Positions 1 to 9,177 of a stretch of DNA of 64,000 bases are shown in pieces. Where the stretch lies: assembly GCF_900113445.1 (NCBI RefSeq), contig NZ_FOPJ01000001.1, forward strand, positions 124,001 to 188,000. The letters are read 5' to 3'. The translations under genes were made by a program, and so were the position numbers. The stretch comes from Corynebacterium spheniscorum. Its GTDB lineage: Bacteria; Actinomycetota; Actinomycetes; Mycobacteriales; Mycobacteriaceae. The notes below the pieces were generated by a model, which worked only from the letters and a program-made list of their open reading frames with translations, searched no databases and had not been told where the DNA came from. Each line of letters starts with the position of its first letter. The first letter of the stretch is position 1.

Positions 1-59
1 CCGCGGGGACTGTGTGCGTGCGCGTGCGCGGGCCTTGGCGGGAGTACCCAGGAGGCTAC

Positions 60-1385
60 GTGTCCGCCCTTATATCGGCATTCAAGGACGCCGATCTGCG
101 CAAGAAGATCATCTTCACTATTGCGCTGATCATCCTGTACCGCATTGGTGCACAAATCCCCTCGCCGGGTGTTGACTATGCGGCGATTCACGAACGGCTC
201 AGCCAGATTAGCCAGGACCAGTCGAGTGTGTACTCACTGGTGAACCTGTTCTCTGGTGGCGCGCTGCTGAAGCTATCGGTGTTTGCCATCGGCATTATGC
301 CGTACATTACGGCCTCAATTATTGTGCAGCTGCTGACCGTGGTGATCCCTCACTTCGAAGAATTGAAGAAAGAGGGACAGACCGGGCAGTCGAAGATGAT
401 GCAATATACGCGTTATCTGACGCTGGCATTAGCGATGCTGCAATCTGCTGGCATTGTGGCGCTGGCGGATCGCCAGCAGCTGCTGGGTGCCGGTGTGGAT
501 GTGCTGAAGGCTGATCGCAACCTCTTTGACCTGCTGCTGCTGGTGGTTGTGATGACCTCCGGTGCGGTGCTGGTGATGTGGCTTGGTGAGCTGATTACCG
601 AAAAGGGCATCGGCAATGGCATGTCGCTGCTGATCTTCGCCGGTATTGCCACCCGTTTGCCCACCGATGGTGTGATGGTGTTTAGCAACTCTGGTGGCTT
701 TGTGTTCGCCATGGTGCTGGTTGCTGTGATCATCCTGGTTGTGGGTGTGGTCTTTGTGGAGCAGGGGCAGCGCCGCATTCCGGTGCAATACGCCAAGCGC
801 ATGATCGGCCGCCGCCAATATGGTGGTTCCTCGACCTACCTGCCGCTGAAGGTGAACCAGGCCGGCGTTATCCCCGTGATCTTCGCATCCTCCCTGATTT
901 ATATGCCGGTGCTGATCACGCAGATTGTGAACTCCGGTAAGGCTGTGCCGCCGGATAACTGGTGGATGCGCAATGTGGTGCACTACCTGCAAACGCCCTC
1001 TAGCTGGCAGTACATTGTGCTGTACTTCCTGCTGATTGTGTTCTTCAGCTTCTTCTATGTTTCGGTGCAATACGACCCGAACGACCAGGCGGAGAACATG
1101 AAGAAGTACGGTGGATTTATCCCGGGTATTCGCCCGGGCCGTCCGACCGCCCAGTACCTGGGCTTCGTGATGAACCGTCTGCTCTTCGTCGGTGCCTTGT
1201 ACCTGGGCCTGATTGCCGTTCTGCCGAATATTGCTTTGGAGATGGGCGTGGGGTCCGGTACCGGATCCACCATGAACGCATTCGGTGGCACCGCGATCCT
1301 GATTCTGGTTTCGGTTGCTTTGACTACCGTGAAGCAGATCGAAAGCCAGCTCCTACAAAGTAATTACGAAGGACTTCTCAAATGA
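60..1385 (+). CDS. secY: SecY, protein translocase channel subunit
   Basis: This is the central pore subunit of the SecYEG translocon, which moves unfolded preproteins across the cytoplasmic membrane and inserts membrane proteins. The 441-residue product has the usual ten hydrophobic segments and the conserved N-terminal [10 protein letters not shown] stretch, and it follows corynebacterial SecY closely along its whole length. I chose the GTG at 60 because an AGGAGG lies 4 nt upstream (50-55). The reading frame is open further upstream, but that extension does not resemble SecY. The stop overlaps the adk start in an ATGA, so adk is translationally coupled. Family assignment is certain; the start is very likely. 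Confidence 0.97.
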   Translation: MSALISAFKDADLRKKIIFTIALIILYRIGAQIPSPGVDYAAIHERLSQISQDQSSVYSLVNLFSGGALLKLSVFAIGIMPYITASIIVQLLTVVIPHFEELKKEGQTGQSKMMQYTRYLTLALAMLQSAGIVALADRQQLLGAGVDVLKADRNLFDLLLLVVVMTSGAVLVMWLGELITEKGIGNGMSLLIFAGIATRLPTDGVMVFSNSGGFVFAMVLVAVIILVVGVVFVEQGQRRIPVQYAKRMIGRRQYGGSSTYLPLKVNQAGVIPVIFASSLIYMPVLITQIVNSGKAVPPDNWWMRNVVHYLQTPSSWQYIVLYFLLIVFFSFFYVSVQYDPNDQAENMKKYGGFIPGIRPGRPTAQYLGFVMNRLLFVGALYLGLIAVLPNIALEMGVGSGTGSTMNAFGGTAILILVSVALTTVKQIESQLLQSNYEGLLK

Positions 1386-1927
1386 GACTCGTACTCCTTG
1401 GGCCCCCCGGTGCCGGCAAAGGCACCCAAGCAGCCCTCCTTTCGGAAAAGCTGAATATCCCGCATATCTCCACCGGCGATCTCTTCCGCGCCAATATTGG
1501 CGAAGGCACCCCGCTGGGTCTGGAAGCCAAGGAATATATTGACGCTGGCAAGTTGGTGCCCACCGATGTCACCGCACGCATGGTGAAGGCCCGCCTGGCG
1601 GAAGATGATGCCAAGAATGGCTTCCTCTTAGATGGTTTCCCGCGCACCGTGGAACAAGCTGAGATCCTGGCTGAGTTCCTCAAGGAGCAGGACCAGAAGC
1701 TTGATGGTGTGCTGAACTTCCGCGTCTCTGAGGATGTGGTGGTTGAGCGCATGCTGGCTCGTGGTCGCGCTGATGATAATGAAGAGACCATCCGCACGCG
1801 CATGGCGGTGTACCGCGATGAGACCGCTCCGCTGATTGATCACTACGGCGATGCGATCATCAATATCGAAGCCGAAGGCGAAGTTGAAGAAATCAACGAG
1901 CGCGCCATGAAGGCACTCGGGAAGTAA
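1382..1927 (+). CDS. adk: Adenylate kinase
   Basis: Adenylate kinase interconverts ATP + AMP and 2 ADP in the cytoplasm. The P-loop [10 protein letters not shown] is at residues 7-16 and the DGFPRT NMP-binding motif near residue 84. At 181 residues it is the short-lid form typical of actinobacteria, without the zinc-binding lid insertion. It overlaps secY by 4 nt (ATGA), the classic secY-adk arrangement. A very large hairpin with a T-run follows at 2016-2105 and probably ends the transcript. Confidence 0.97.
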   Translation: MRLVLLGPPGAGKGTQAALLSEKLNIPHISTGDLFRANIGEGTPLGLEAKEYIDAGKLVPTDVTARMVKARLAEDDAKNGFLLDGFPRTVEQAEILAEFLKEQDQKLDGVLNFRVSEDVVVERMLARGRADDNEETIRTRMAVYRDETAPLIDHYGDAIINIEAEGEVEEINERAMKALGK

Positions 1928-1945
1928 GACTTTCCGCTGGTGCTA

Positions 1946-2001
1946 GTGGCATTGCCTTAGTGGTAGCGCCGTCGTGGCAGTGCCTTAGTGGCAGTGCCTT
2001 G
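1946..2001. repeat. Four tandem 14-bp repeats after adk
   Basis: Four consecutive 14-bp units with consensus GTGGCAGTGCCTTA start at 1946, 1960, 1974 and 1988. The third and fourth differ at one position and the second is the most diverged. They lie between the adk stop and the terminator hairpin. No function is evident. Confidence 0.75.
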
Positions 2002-2015
2002 CTGGCTTGCTGATG

Positions 2016-2105
2016 AAGCACGTGCCCGCCGCCTGACCGCACCCCTTTTGCGTAGTTGATGCGCTGGGGTGGCGGGAGGTGATGCGAGGGCACGTGCTTT
2101 TTGCT
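2016..2105 (+). terminator. Large bifurcated terminator hairpin after adk
   Basis: A perfect 12-bp outer stem AAGCACGTGCCC / GGGCACGTGCTT (2016-2027 with 2088-2099) is followed directly by TTTT. The 60-nt interior can fold again through CACCCC / GGGGTG. It looks like a Rho-independent terminator between adk and map, unusually large for that job. Confidence 0.75.
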
Positions 2106-2218
2106 TGTCGCAGCATCTTCTTGGCCGGAGCAGACCCCTTTTTGTCAGCACCCGCAGCCCCGCCTCCTCATAGACCCACCTCTCCCCACAGATCCACGAA
2201 AGATTGAGATACCGCCCC

Positions 2219-3028
2219 ATGGGCTTTCGTAAACGCCGCAAAGGCCGCAGCATCCCCGCTAAAACCGCCGCCGAACTTGATGCCATGGAAGCCGCCGGCG
2301 CTATCGTCGGCCGCGCTTTGGTGAATATTCGCGAAGCAGCCCGCCCGGGGATGAGCACCAAGGACCTCGACGAGATCGCCGAAACGACCATCCGGGAAGC
2401 CGGAGCGATCCCTACCTTCCTCGGCTACCAAGGTTTCCCGGCGTCAATCTGCGCTTCCGTTAATGAAGTAATTGTGCACGGCATCCCCAACCAGGAAACC
2501 GTGTTACAAGAAGGCGACCTGGTATCCATCGACTGCGGCGCCACCTATGAAGGCTGGGTAGGGGACTCTGCCTGGACCTTCCCGATCGGGGAAGTCGATG
2601 AGGAAGTAGCCAAGCTCAACGAAGCTACCCGCTGGGTGCTCTATGAAGGCATGAAAGCAATGGTGCCGGGGAATCGACTCACGGATGTCTCCCATGCCCT
2701 GGAATTAGCGACGCGCGCGGCGGAGAAAAAATTTGGCGTCGATCTTTTTATCGTGGATGGATACGGCGGCCACGGTATCGGCCACACCATGCATGAGGAA
2801 CCCTATCTAGCTAATGAGGGCAAACCCGGGCGAGGCCCGATTATCGCAGAAGGCTCGGTGCTAGCCATTGAGCCGATGCTGACCTTGGGTACCTGTGATT
2901 CCGCGGTGCTGGAAGATGATTGGACGGTAGTGACCATTGATGGCTCCTGGTCGAGCCACTGGGAGCACACTGTGGCAGCTACCTCTGATGGCCCGCGGAT
3001 TCTTACCCCGCGCAGCATAGCCGATTAG
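2219..3028 (+). CDS. map: Type I methionine aminopeptidase
   Basis: Removes the N-terminal methionine from nascent proteins in the cytoplasm, using a dinuclear metal centre. The 269-residue product shows the MetAP signatures in order: [17 protein letters not shown] (Asp ligands), [12 protein letters not shown] (His ligand) and a Glu ligand in VLAIEPML. A basic FRKRRKGRS head precedes the pita-bread fold. I chose the ATG at 2219; a TTG at 2204 is also in frame, but five extra residues are not typical. The gene lies behind a strong terminator, so it probably has its own promoter. Confidence 0.94.
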   Translation: MGFRKRRKGRSIPAKTAAELDAMEAAGAIVGRALVNIREAARPGMSTKDLDEIAETTIREAGAIPTFLGYQGFPASICASVNEVIVHGIPNQETVLQEGDLVSIDCGATYEGWVGDSAWTFPIGEVDEEVAKLNEATRWVLYEGMKAMVPGNRLTDVSHALELATRAAEKKFGVDLFIVDGYGGHGIGHTMHEEPYLANEGKPGRGPIIAEGSVLAIEPMLTLGTCDSAVLEDDWTVVTIDGSWSSHWEHTVAATSDGPRILTPRSIAD

Positions 3029-3132
3029 TTCTTCAGCTTCTGGTCTTGAGCTTCTCGGTAGTGTGCGGGCGGTTGCCCCACGTGCGAACTGGCTTATGAG
3101 CAGTGGCGTTTTAGTCCAACGTGACAGTTTTA

Positions 3133-3154
3133 GGGTGTGGCTGTAGACACACCC
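3133..3154. other. 7-bp hairpin in map-ldt interval
   Basis: GGGTGTG (3133-3139) and CACACCC (3148-3154) form a perfect inverted repeat with an 8-nt loop. There is no T-run, so it is more likely an operator or mRNA hairpin ahead of the L,D-transpeptidase gene than a terminator. Confidence 0.45.
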
Positions 3155-3273
3155 ATGTAACAATCAACTAGGCTTGCAGGGACTTTAACGGTAAGGTGTC
3201 TCCGCGAATCACAGCAGAGATATTGTGCTGTCAAAAGATTAATTTCCTCCCCCGGAAAGGCTTTAAAAAGAGT

Positions 3274-4017
3274 ATGAAAACCATTGTGCGCCGTGCAGCG
3301 CTGACCTTCGTGAGCGCCGCCGCAGCTGCTGGCATGCTCGTCTCCCCGGCCATGGCAGGTAGTGCCCAGGCCGCACCGAATCCGCTTTCGGCTGCGGTTG
3401 GCTCTTCTGATATGCCCCAGATCTTCGTCGGTTCCTCCCAGCAGGACCTGCGCAATATCGCTTGGGATACCCGCAATAATCTTCATAACGCTGCCGGTGC
3501 TTTGCCCCCGCAGCTCGCCCAACAGGCCCGTCAAGCTGTTGATGGGGCCGTCAACGGCATGTTCCCAGGCCTGATTAATGAGCGCAGCGGCGGCTGGGCA
3601 CCTGCTCCCGCCCCGGCACCGGCACCTGCTCCGAACCCGCACCATGGCGGCTACCGCATTGATAGCCCCTGCCCGGTGGAGGCCCGCGTGTGCGTGGACC
3701 TTAATGGCAACCGCACCTGGATTCAGCACAATGGTTATGTCACCTACGGCCCGGCCGTAATGTCGGCTGGCGCCCCGGGGCCGGAAACGGAAACTCCGCG
3801 CGGGATGTTCAGCGTGGTGCGTAAGGTTCGCGATGAGGTGTCCATCCCCTTCGATAATGCGCCCATGCCTTATGCCGTGTACTTCACCCACGCCGGCCAC
3901 GCCTTCCATGAAGGCCGCGTCGATTGGCTTTCCCATGGGTGCATCCACTTGATGCACCAGGATGCCGTCACCTACTTCGACCAATTGCACCCCGGTGATC
4001 TGATCTACATCTACTAA
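3274..4017 (+). CDS. Secreted L,D-transpeptidase (YkuD domain)
   Basis: Predicted exported enzyme that forms 3-3 crosslinks in peptidoglycan or processes stem peptides. The N-terminus is a signal peptide with basic residues, a hydrophobic Ala-rich core and AXA cleavage sites (AMA, AQA) around residues 28-34. A Pro-Ala linker begins at about residue 110. The YkuD domain ends with the SHGCIHL catalytic motif, in which Cys223 is the expected nucleophile. The ATG at 3274 was chosen over an upstream frame extension because GGAAAGG sits 13 nt before it and the signal peptide starts there. It stands alone between map and infA. Confidence 0.9.
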   Translation: MKTIVRRAALTFVSAAAAAGMLVSPAMAGSAQAAPNPLSAAVGSSDMPQIFVGSSQQDLRNIAWDTRNNLHNAAGALPPQLAQQARQAVDGAVNGMFPGLINERSGGWAPAPAPAPAPAPNPHHGGYRIDSPCPVEARVCVDLNGNRTWIQHNGYVTYGPAVMSAGAPGPETETPRGMFSVVRKVRDEVSIPFDNAPMPYAVYFTHAGHAFHEGRVDWLSHGCIHLMHQDAVTYFDQLHPGDLIYIY

Positions 4018-4035
4018 TAAATCACCTCGGATACT

Positions 4036-4071
4036 CCTTAGCGTGGGGTGCAACCCCCACGGTCGCTAAGG
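4036..4071. other. Hairpin after the L,D-transpeptidase gene
   Basis: CCTTAGCG (4036-4043) pairs perfectly with CGCTAAGG (4064-4071), and GGGG/CCCC pair inside. No T-run follows. It sits just before the stronger terminator at 4121-4165 and may stabilise the 3' end of the transcript. Confidence 0.55.
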
Positions 4072-4120
4072 GGCTGCAGTGCTTGGAGCACACCGCCCGG
4101 CATGGTCACTAAAGCCACAA

Positions 4121-4165
4121 AAGCAACCCGTCCACCTCATTGGTGGATAACACGGGTTGCTTTTT
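4121..4165 (+). terminator. Rho-independent terminator before infA
   Basis: AAGCAACCCGT (4121-4131) pairs with ACGGGTTGCTT (4152-4162), followed by a T-run. It is a good intrinsic terminator for the L,D-transpeptidase transcript. Confidence 0.85.
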
Positions 4166-4313
4166 CCATGCTCACGCCGGTAAAGTGCTCCGTTGGTGTA
4201 TGTGCACCACCTCTGGCCTGCCCAGATGTGGGGTTTTGCGCACGCACCAAGGTAAACACAACAACTTACAGGTGTCGGGACTTGAATTCCCCGGCACCGG
4301 GAATGTGGAGGAT

Positions 4314-4532
4314 ATGGCTAAGGAAGGCGCCATCGAGGTTGAGGGTCGCATTGTCGAATCTCTTCCTAACGCAATGTTTCGAGTCGAGCTTGACAACGGT
4401 CACAAGGTACTGGCTCACATCAGCGGAAAGATGCGTCAGCACTATATCCGCATCCTCCCCGAAGACCGGGTTGTAGTGGAGCTTTCGCCCTATGACCTGA
4501 CCCGCGGTCGCATCGTTTACCGCTACAAGTAA
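4314..4532 (+). CDS. infA: Translation initiation factor IF-1
   Basis: A 72-residue OB-fold protein that binds the A site of the 30S subunit during initiation. It has the family hallmarks: the [11 protein letters not shown] start, then [20 protein letters not shown] and the RGRIVYRYK end. GGAGG at 4307-4311 lies just ahead of the ATG, with short spacing. Upstream in-frame codons are not part of IF-1. Unlike in many bacteria, rpmJ does not follow; a 270-bp leader leads directly to rpsM. Confidence 0.97.
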   Translation: MAKEGAIEVEGRIVESLPNAMFRVELDNGHKVLAHISGKMRQHYIRILPEDRVVVELSPYDLTRGRIVYRYK

Positions 4533-4802
4533 GAAGCACACGCCTCCCTGTTTTTAGGTGCGAGGCCCCTGCTGAATATCTTCACTGGGCGTCGGTAGTC
4601 ACCGAGTTATCGCAACTCCCTGACACCGACGCTTGATATTCGCCAAGTAGGGCACGCGCTGACAACAACCTTTGGCCACGGTGGCCGAAGCCTCATGATT
4701 CACGGTGTAAGCCCGGGATTTTCCGTCCGGGTGACAAACACCACCGGGTGGTGAGGACGAACAGGGAGAAAACCACCGTAACAACCGGAAAGGTACTGCC
4801 TA
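4533..4802 (+). promoter_or_regulatory. Leader between infA and rpsM
   Basis: These 270 bp contain no gene. They end in GGAAAGG (4787-4793), 9 nt before the rpsM ATG. The space usually occupied by rpmJ is empty. It probably carries a promoter or untranslated leader for the rpsM-rpsK-rpsD unit; I could not pick a convincing -35/-10 pair. Confidence 0.4.
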
Positions 4803-5171
4803 ATGGCACGTCTTGCTGGAGTTGACCTCCCGCGCAATAAGCGCATGGAGGTTGCTCTCACTTACATTTACGGCATTGGCCCCGCCCGTGCCGCGAAGCT
4901 CCTGGAGGAGACCGGCATCTCCCCGGACCTGCGCACCGACAACCTCACCGACGAACAGGTTTCTGCTCTGCGTGATGTCATCGAGTCCACCTGGAAGGTC
5001 GAGGGTGACCTTCGCCGCCAGGTTCAGGCCGATATTCGCCGCAAGATTGAAATTGGCTGCTACCAGGGTCTGCGCCACCGTCGTGGCCTGCCCGTTCGTG
5101 GCCAACGCACCAAGACCAATGCGCGCACCCGCAAGGGTCCGAAGAAGACGATCGCCGGAAAGAAGAAGTAA
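4803..5171 (+). CDS. rpsM: 30S ribosomal protein S13
   Basis: S13 sits in the head of the 30S subunit and contacts the P-site tRNA and the 50S subunit. The 122-residue product has the typical [20 protein letters not shown] start, the [10 protein letters not shown] helix-hairpin-helix segment and a Lys/Arg-rich tail ending GKKK. A clear GGAAAGG is 9 nt upstream. It is the first gene of a tight rpsM-rpsK-rpsD cluster, with only 3 nt before rpsK. Confidence 0.98.
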   Translation: MARLAGVDLPRNKRMEVALTYIYGIGPARAAKLLEETGISPDLRTDNLTDEQVSALRDVIESTWKVEGDLRRQVQADIRRKIEIGCYQGLRHRRGLPVRGQRTKTNARTRKGPKKTIAGKKK

Positions 5172-5174
5172 TCC

Positions 5175-5579
5175 ATGCCTCCGAAGACTCGCTCCGGCGC
5201 GCGCCGCACTGGCCGCCGCGTCGTTAAGAAGAATGTGGCCGAAGGCCACGCATACATCAAGTCCACCTTCAACAACACCATCGTGTCCATCACGGACCCG
5301 AAGGGTGCTGTCATCTCCTGGGCTTCCTCTGGTCACGTTGGGTTCAAGGGCTCCCGTAAGTCCACCCCCTTCGCTGCTCAGATGGCCGCCGAATCCGCAG
5401 CCCGCAAGGCTATGGATCATGGCATGAAGAAGGTTGACGTGTTCGTCAAGGGCCCCGGCTCTGGACGTGAGACCGCTATCCGTTCCCTCCAGGCCGCCGG
5501 CCTCGAGGTCACCTCGATCTCGGATGTGACTCCGCAGCCGCACAATGGTTGCCGTCCGCCGAAGCGTCGCCGCGTCTAA
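5175..5579 (+). CDS. rpsK: 30S ribosomal protein S11
   Basis: S11 forms part of the platform of the 30S subunit near the mRNA exit. The 134 residues include [16 protein letters not shown], the [13 protein letters not shown] stretch and the conserved end [13 protein letters not shown]. It starts 3 nt after rpsM, so it is translated as part of the same mRNA. GGAAAGGAAAAGG follows the stop and serves as the ribosome-binding region of rpsD. Confidence 0.98.
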   Translation: MPPKTRSGARRTGRRVVKKNVAEGHAYIKSTFNNTIVSITDPKGAVISWASSGHVGFKGSRKSTPFAAQMAAESAARKAMDHGMKKVDVFVKGPGSGRETAIRSLQAAGLEVTSISDVTPQPHNGCRPPKRRRV

Positions 5580-5603
5580 TAGGGAAAGGAAAAGGTAAGA
5601 ATT

Positions 5604-6209
5604 ATGGCCCGTTATACCGGACCCGTTACACGTAAATCGCGTCGCCTCCGCGTCGACCTCGTCGGCGGAGATATGGCCTTCGAGCGTCGCCCCTACCCCC
5701 CGGGACAGGCTGGCCGCGCCCGCATCAAGGAATCTGAGTACCTGCTGCAGCTGCAGGAAAAGCAGAAGGCTCGCTTCACCTACGGTGTGATGGAAAAGCA
5801 ATTCCGTCGCTACTACTTCGAAGCGAACCGTCGCCCCGGCAAGACCGGTGACAACCTCATGGTTCTGCTGGAATCCCGCTTGGACAACGTGGTCTACCGC
5901 GCTGGTCTGGCTCGCACCCGCCGCCAGGCCCGTCAGCTGGTGTCCCACGGTCACTTCCTCGTCAATGGCAAGAAGGTCAACGTGCCTTCCTACCAGGTGT
6001 CGCAGTACGACATCATCGACGTGCGTGAGAAGTCCCGCAAGATGCTCTGGTTCGAAGAAGCTCAGCTGGGCTTGGCCGACGCTGTCGTGCCGGCATGGCT
6101 GCAGGTCGTTCCCGAAACCCTGCGCATCCTCGTGCACCAGCTGCCCGAGCGTGCCCAGATCGACGTTCCGATCCAGGAACAGCTCATCGTCGAGTTCTAC
6201 TCGAAGTAA
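5604..6209 (+). CDS. rpsD: 30S ribosomal protein S4
   Basis: S4 nucleates 16S rRNA folding and helps form the mRNA entry channel. At 201 residues it is full length. It has the S4 N-terminal domain with PYPPGQAGRARIKESEYLL and an S4 RNA-binding domain around LDNVVYRAGLARTRRQARQL. The usual N-terminal zinc-binding cysteines are absent, as in many C-minus paralogues. It sits 24 nt after rpsK with a purine-rich Shine-Dalgarno stretch. Confidence 0.97.
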   Translation: MARYTGPVTRKSRRLRVDLVGGDMAFERRPYPPGQAGRARIKESEYLLQLQEKQKARFTYGVMEKQFRRYYFEANRRPGKTGDNLMVLLESRLDNVVYRAGLARTRRQARQLVSHGHFLVNGKKVNVPSYQVSQYDIIDVREKSRKMLWFEEAQLGLADAVVPAWLQVVPETLRILVHQLPERAQIDVPIQEQLIVEFYSK

Positions 6210-6210
6210 T

Positions 6211-6226
6211 CCCTGAAATCTCAGGG
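6211..6226. other. Short hairpin after rpsD
   Basis: CCCTGA-AATC-TCAGGG is a perfect 6-bp stem with a tetraloop, immediately after the rpsD stop. No T-run follows, so it is probably an mRNA processing or stability hairpin in the rpsD-rpoA interval. Confidence 0.5.
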
Positions 6227-6418
6227 CGCTTCACACCCCTAACACGCAGCAGCGCCAGGGCAGGCGCGCACCACGCTAAGAACTATTTACTAGCAGTGAT
6301 GCGCACCGCCGCATAGCGCTGGAAGCGTGTGTGGGGAAGCATAAATCTTCAACTCAACGCCGTCTTATTGCCCTTTCCGACGTCATATGGCGGGCGTCAG
6401 AAAAAGGAGAAACATCCC

Positions 6419-7435
6419 ATGCTCATTTCCCAGCGGCCGACTCTCACCGAGGATTACATCGACTCCGCGCGCTCCAAGTTCATCATTGAACCCCTGGAAC
6501 CCGGTTTCGGTTACACCCTGGGTAACTCGCTGCGTCGCACCCTGCTGTCCTCCATCCCGGGGGCTGCAGTGACCAGCATCAAGATCGATGGTGTGCTCCA
6601 CGAGTTCACCACTATCTCCGGCGTGAAGGAAGATGTCTCCGACATCGTCCTGAATGTCAAGGGACTGGTTCTGTCTTCCGACTCTGATGAGCCGGTGGTC
6701 ATGTACCTCAGCAAGGAAGGCCCGGGTGAGGTCACCGCTGGTGATATCCAACCCCCGGCTGGCGTGGAGATCCACAACCCGGATCTGCACATCGCTTCCC
6801 TGAATGAGCAGGGCAAGCTCGACATGGAACTCGTTGTGGAACGTGGCCGCGGCTATGTTCCGGCAGCGCTGAATCCCAGCATCGCTGATATCGGCCGCAT
6901 CCCGGTCGACCAGATTTACTCCCCGGTGCTGAAGGTCAGCTACAAGGTGGAAGCTACTCGTGTTGAGCAGCGCACCGACTTCGACAAGCTGATCATTGAT
7001 GTCGAGACCAAGAACTCCATCACCGCACGTGATGCTCTGGCTTCTGCCGGCAAAACCCTTGTTGAACTCTTCGGCCTCGCCCGTGAGCTCAACACCGCTG
7101 CTGAAGGCATTGAAATTGGGCCCTCCCCGCAGGAAACCGAATTCATTGCCGCCTACGGCATGCCGATCGAAGACCTGAACTTCTCTGTTCGCTCCTATAA
7201 CTGCCTGAAGCGCCAGGAAATCCACACCGTCGGTGAGCTCGCTGAGTGCACCGAATCGGATCTGCTGGATATCCGCAACTTCGGCCAGAAGTCGATCAAT
7301 GAAGTAAAGATCAAGCTCGCCAGCTTGGGGCTGACCCTGAAGGACGCCCCGGAGGATTTCGATCCGACGACGCTGGAAGGCTACGACGCTGAGACTGGCG
7401 ATTTCATCGACCACGAGCCCGAAGATTTCGAGTAA
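6419..7435 (+). CDS. rpoA: RNA polymerase alpha subunit
   Basis: The alpha subunit dimerises to start RNA polymerase assembly, and its C-terminal domain contacts DNA and activators. The 338-residue product has the N-terminal assembly domain ([20 protein letters not shown] region near residues 34-53) and a C-terminal domain with [14 protein letters not shown] and [12 protein letters not shown], ending in an acidic tail. The ATG at 6419 follows AAGGAGA by 8 nt; upstream in-frame codons are not alpha sequence. The 209-bp gap after rpsD may hold its own promoter. Confidence 0.98.
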   Translation: MLISQRPTLTEDYIDSARSKFIIEPLEPGFGYTLGNSLRRTLLSSIPGAAVTSIKIDGVLHEFTTISGVKEDVSDIVLNVKGLVLSSDSDEPVVMYLSKEGPGEVTAGDIQPPAGVEIHNPDLHIASLNEQGKLDMELVVERGRGYVPAALNPSIADIGRIPVDQIYSPVLKVSYKVEATRVEQRTDFDKLIIDVETKNSITARDALASAGKTLVELFGLARELNTAAEGIEIGPSPQETEFIAAYGMPIEDLNFSVRSYNCLKRQEIHTVGELAECTESDLLDIRNFGQKSINEVKIKLASLGLTLKDAPEDFDPTTLEGYDAETGDFIDHEPEDFE

Positions 7436-7557
7436 AACGCCCTGACCTGAGCCCTGCCGCTGTGCGCTCCTAAAGGAAACCTCCCAAGGAACCTCCAAGG
7501 AGCTCCCCACAGCGGAGCGTTCGGACACTACGATCCTGTACACGAGGAGTATCCCCC

Positions 7558-8097
7558 ATGCCTACCCCAAAGAAGGGCGCCCGTCTCGGCGGCTCTCCGG
7601 CCAACCAGCGGAAGATTCTTTCCAACCTGGCCGCGCAGCTTTTCGAGCACGGTGCCATCAAGACCACCGATGCGAAGGCTAAGACCCTTCGTCCCTATGC
7701 GGAAAAGCTCATCACCAAGGCTAAGTCCGGCACTCTTGCTGACCGCCGCGAAGTGCTGAAGCACATCCCGCAGAAGGATGTTGTTGCCCACCTATTCGAC
7801 GAGTTGGCCCCGGCCTTCGAGAACCGTAATGGTGGCTACACCCGCATCATCAAGCTGGAAAACCGCGCCGGCGATAACGCCCCCATGTCGCAGATCTCCC
7901 TGGTTATGGAAGAGACCGTGACTGCTGAGGCTGAGCGCGCCGTCCGCGCCGCTGCTTCCAAGAAGGCTGAAAAGACCGAAGAAGCCCCCAAGGCCGAAGA
8001 AGCTGAAGAAGCTCCTAAGGCTGAGGAAGCCGAAGAGGCCCCCAAGGCTGAAGAGAAGACCGAAGAAGCTGAAGAAAGCGAAGCCAAGGAAGACTAA
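7558..8097 (+). CDS. rplQ: 50S ribosomal protein L17 with acidic repeat tail
   Basis: L17 lies near the peptide exit tunnel of the 50S subunit. The first 120 or so residues are a normal L17 ([20 protein letters not shown] to [14 protein letters not shown]). The remaining 60 are an Ala/Glu/Lys-rich tail, including three tandem copies of an [13 protein letters not shown] unit around residues 143-166. Long acidic tails on L17 occur in actinobacteria, but the tandem copies make this one likely to vary in length. It lies 122 nt after rpoA. Confidence 0.95.
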   Translation: MPTPKKGARLGGSPANQRKILSNLAAQLFEHGAIKTTDAKAKTLRPYAEKLITKAKSGTLADRREVLKHIPQKDVVAHLFDELAPAFENRNGGYTRIIKLENRAGDNAPMSQISLVMEETVTAEAERAVRAAASKKAEKTEEAPKAEEAEEAPKAEEAEEAPKAEEKTEEAEESEAKED

Positions 8098-8147
8098 TTC
8101 TTCCGGACACTTTCGCCCTTAAGCTTTAGGGACTTCTCGCGCACTAA

Positions 8148-8195
8148 GATCACCCCGTGTTAGCTTGCTAGATATTGCAAGCACACGGGGTGATC
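8148..8195 (+). terminator. Long bipartite hairpin after rplQ
   Basis: GATCACCCCGTGT (8148-8160) and ACACGGGGTGATC (8183-8195) form a perfect 13-bp stem. An inner CTTGC/GCAAG stem stacks within it. Only a weak T-rich run (CTTATTCC) follows. It probably ends the ribosomal operon or limits read-through into truA. Confidence 0.7.
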
Positions 8196-8267
8196 CTTAT
8201 TCCAGAGCACCCACCGGCACAGCACACGCACAGCACCCACCAACCACAGAATCCCACACACACTCAC

Positions 8268-9104
8268 ATGCGCATCAGACTCGACCTCGCCTATAACGGC
8301 AGCAACTTCCACGGCTGGGCCCGCCAACAAGGCGAGCTCCGCACCGTCCAAGGTGTGCTGGAAGACAACCTGCGCATGATCCTGCGACACCCCGAACTCC
8401 AACTCACCGTCGCCGGACGCACCGACGCCGGCGTGCACGCCACCGCGCAGGTCGCGCACTTCGATGTCCCCGATGAGGCCCTCCAGCAGCGCAGCATCGA
8501 TGGCGACCCCAACCGCCTGGTACGCCGCCTGGCCCGTCTTCTGCCTGAAGACGTGCGCGTCCACGCCTGCACGGAAGTCCCCGATACCTTCGACGCACGC
8601 TTCTCCGCGCTGCGCCGCCACTACCGCTACCGCATCACCACGCATCCCCGTGGCGCTTTACCCACCCGCACCATCGATACCGCCACCTGGCCCCGCCCAG
8701 TGGACCTTCCACTCATGCAAGCCGCCGCCGATACCCTCCTTGGCCTGCATGACTTCGCCGCCTTTTGCAAACCTCGTGAGTACGCCACCACCATCCGCAC
8801 CCTCGAGCGCTTCGACTGGCATGATGCCTCCACCGAAGAAGAACCGCAGCTCTATATCGCAGAGGTCACCGCGGATGCGTTTTGTTGGAATATGGTGCGC
8901 TCCTTGGTGGGTACCTGCCTTGCCATCGGCCAGGGCCAGCAGGCCCCCAACTTCACCGCCGAGCTTCTCAATCTCCGGCATCGCAGCCCCCAGGTGCGGC
9001 CAGCCCCAGCCCGCGGCCTGACCTTAAGCGGCGTTGACTACCCCCCGCCCGCCGATCTCGAAAAGCGTGCTTTAAAGACTCGCGCCAAACGCGCCGCCCT
9101 CTAA
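8268..9104 (+). CDS. truA: tRNA pseudouridine(38-40) synthase
   Basis: Converts uridines 38-40 in the anticodon arm of tRNAs to pseudouridine. The 278-residue product has the catalytic AGRTDAGVHA motif with Asp53 as the expected nucleophile, plus the start RLDLAYNGSNFHGWARQ. The ATG at 8268 fits the family start, but no Shine-Dalgarno precedes it; the upstream stretch is ACAC-rich. It follows the rplQ hairpin, the usual position of truA. Confidence 0.93.
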   Translation: MRIRLDLAYNGSNFHGWARQQGELRTVQGVLEDNLRMILRHPELQLTVAGRTDAGVHATAQVAHFDVPDEALQQRSIDGDPNRLVRRLARLLPEDVRVHACTEVPDTFDARFSALRRHYRYRITTHPRGALPTRTIDTATWPRPVDLPLMQAAADTLLGLHDFAAFCKPREYATTIRTLERFDWHDASTEEEPQLYIAEVTADAFCWNMVRSLVGTCLAIGQGQQAPNFTAELLNLRHRSPQVRPAPARGLTLSGVDYPPPADLEKRALKTRAKRAAL

Positions 9105-9177
9105 AACCCGCCGCAGCACGCTAAGCTGTGAGCGCACAGAAACTGCTCATCCAAGGAGAAGGAAGACAGCACCCATC

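Noticed and set aside
3130..4053. 307-codon minus-strand frame opposite the L,D-transpeptidase gene
   Set aside because: It is antisense to a gene with a clear signal peptide and catalytic motif, and its sequence is low in structure.
4800..6137. 445-codon open frame on the minus strand opposite rpsM, rpsK and rpsD
   Set aside because: It is a shadow of three certain ribosomal genes; its composition follows their codon bias and no domain is recognisable.
6383..7543. 386-codon minus-strand frame opposite rpoA
   Set aside because: It lies entirely over rpoA and has no signal of its own.
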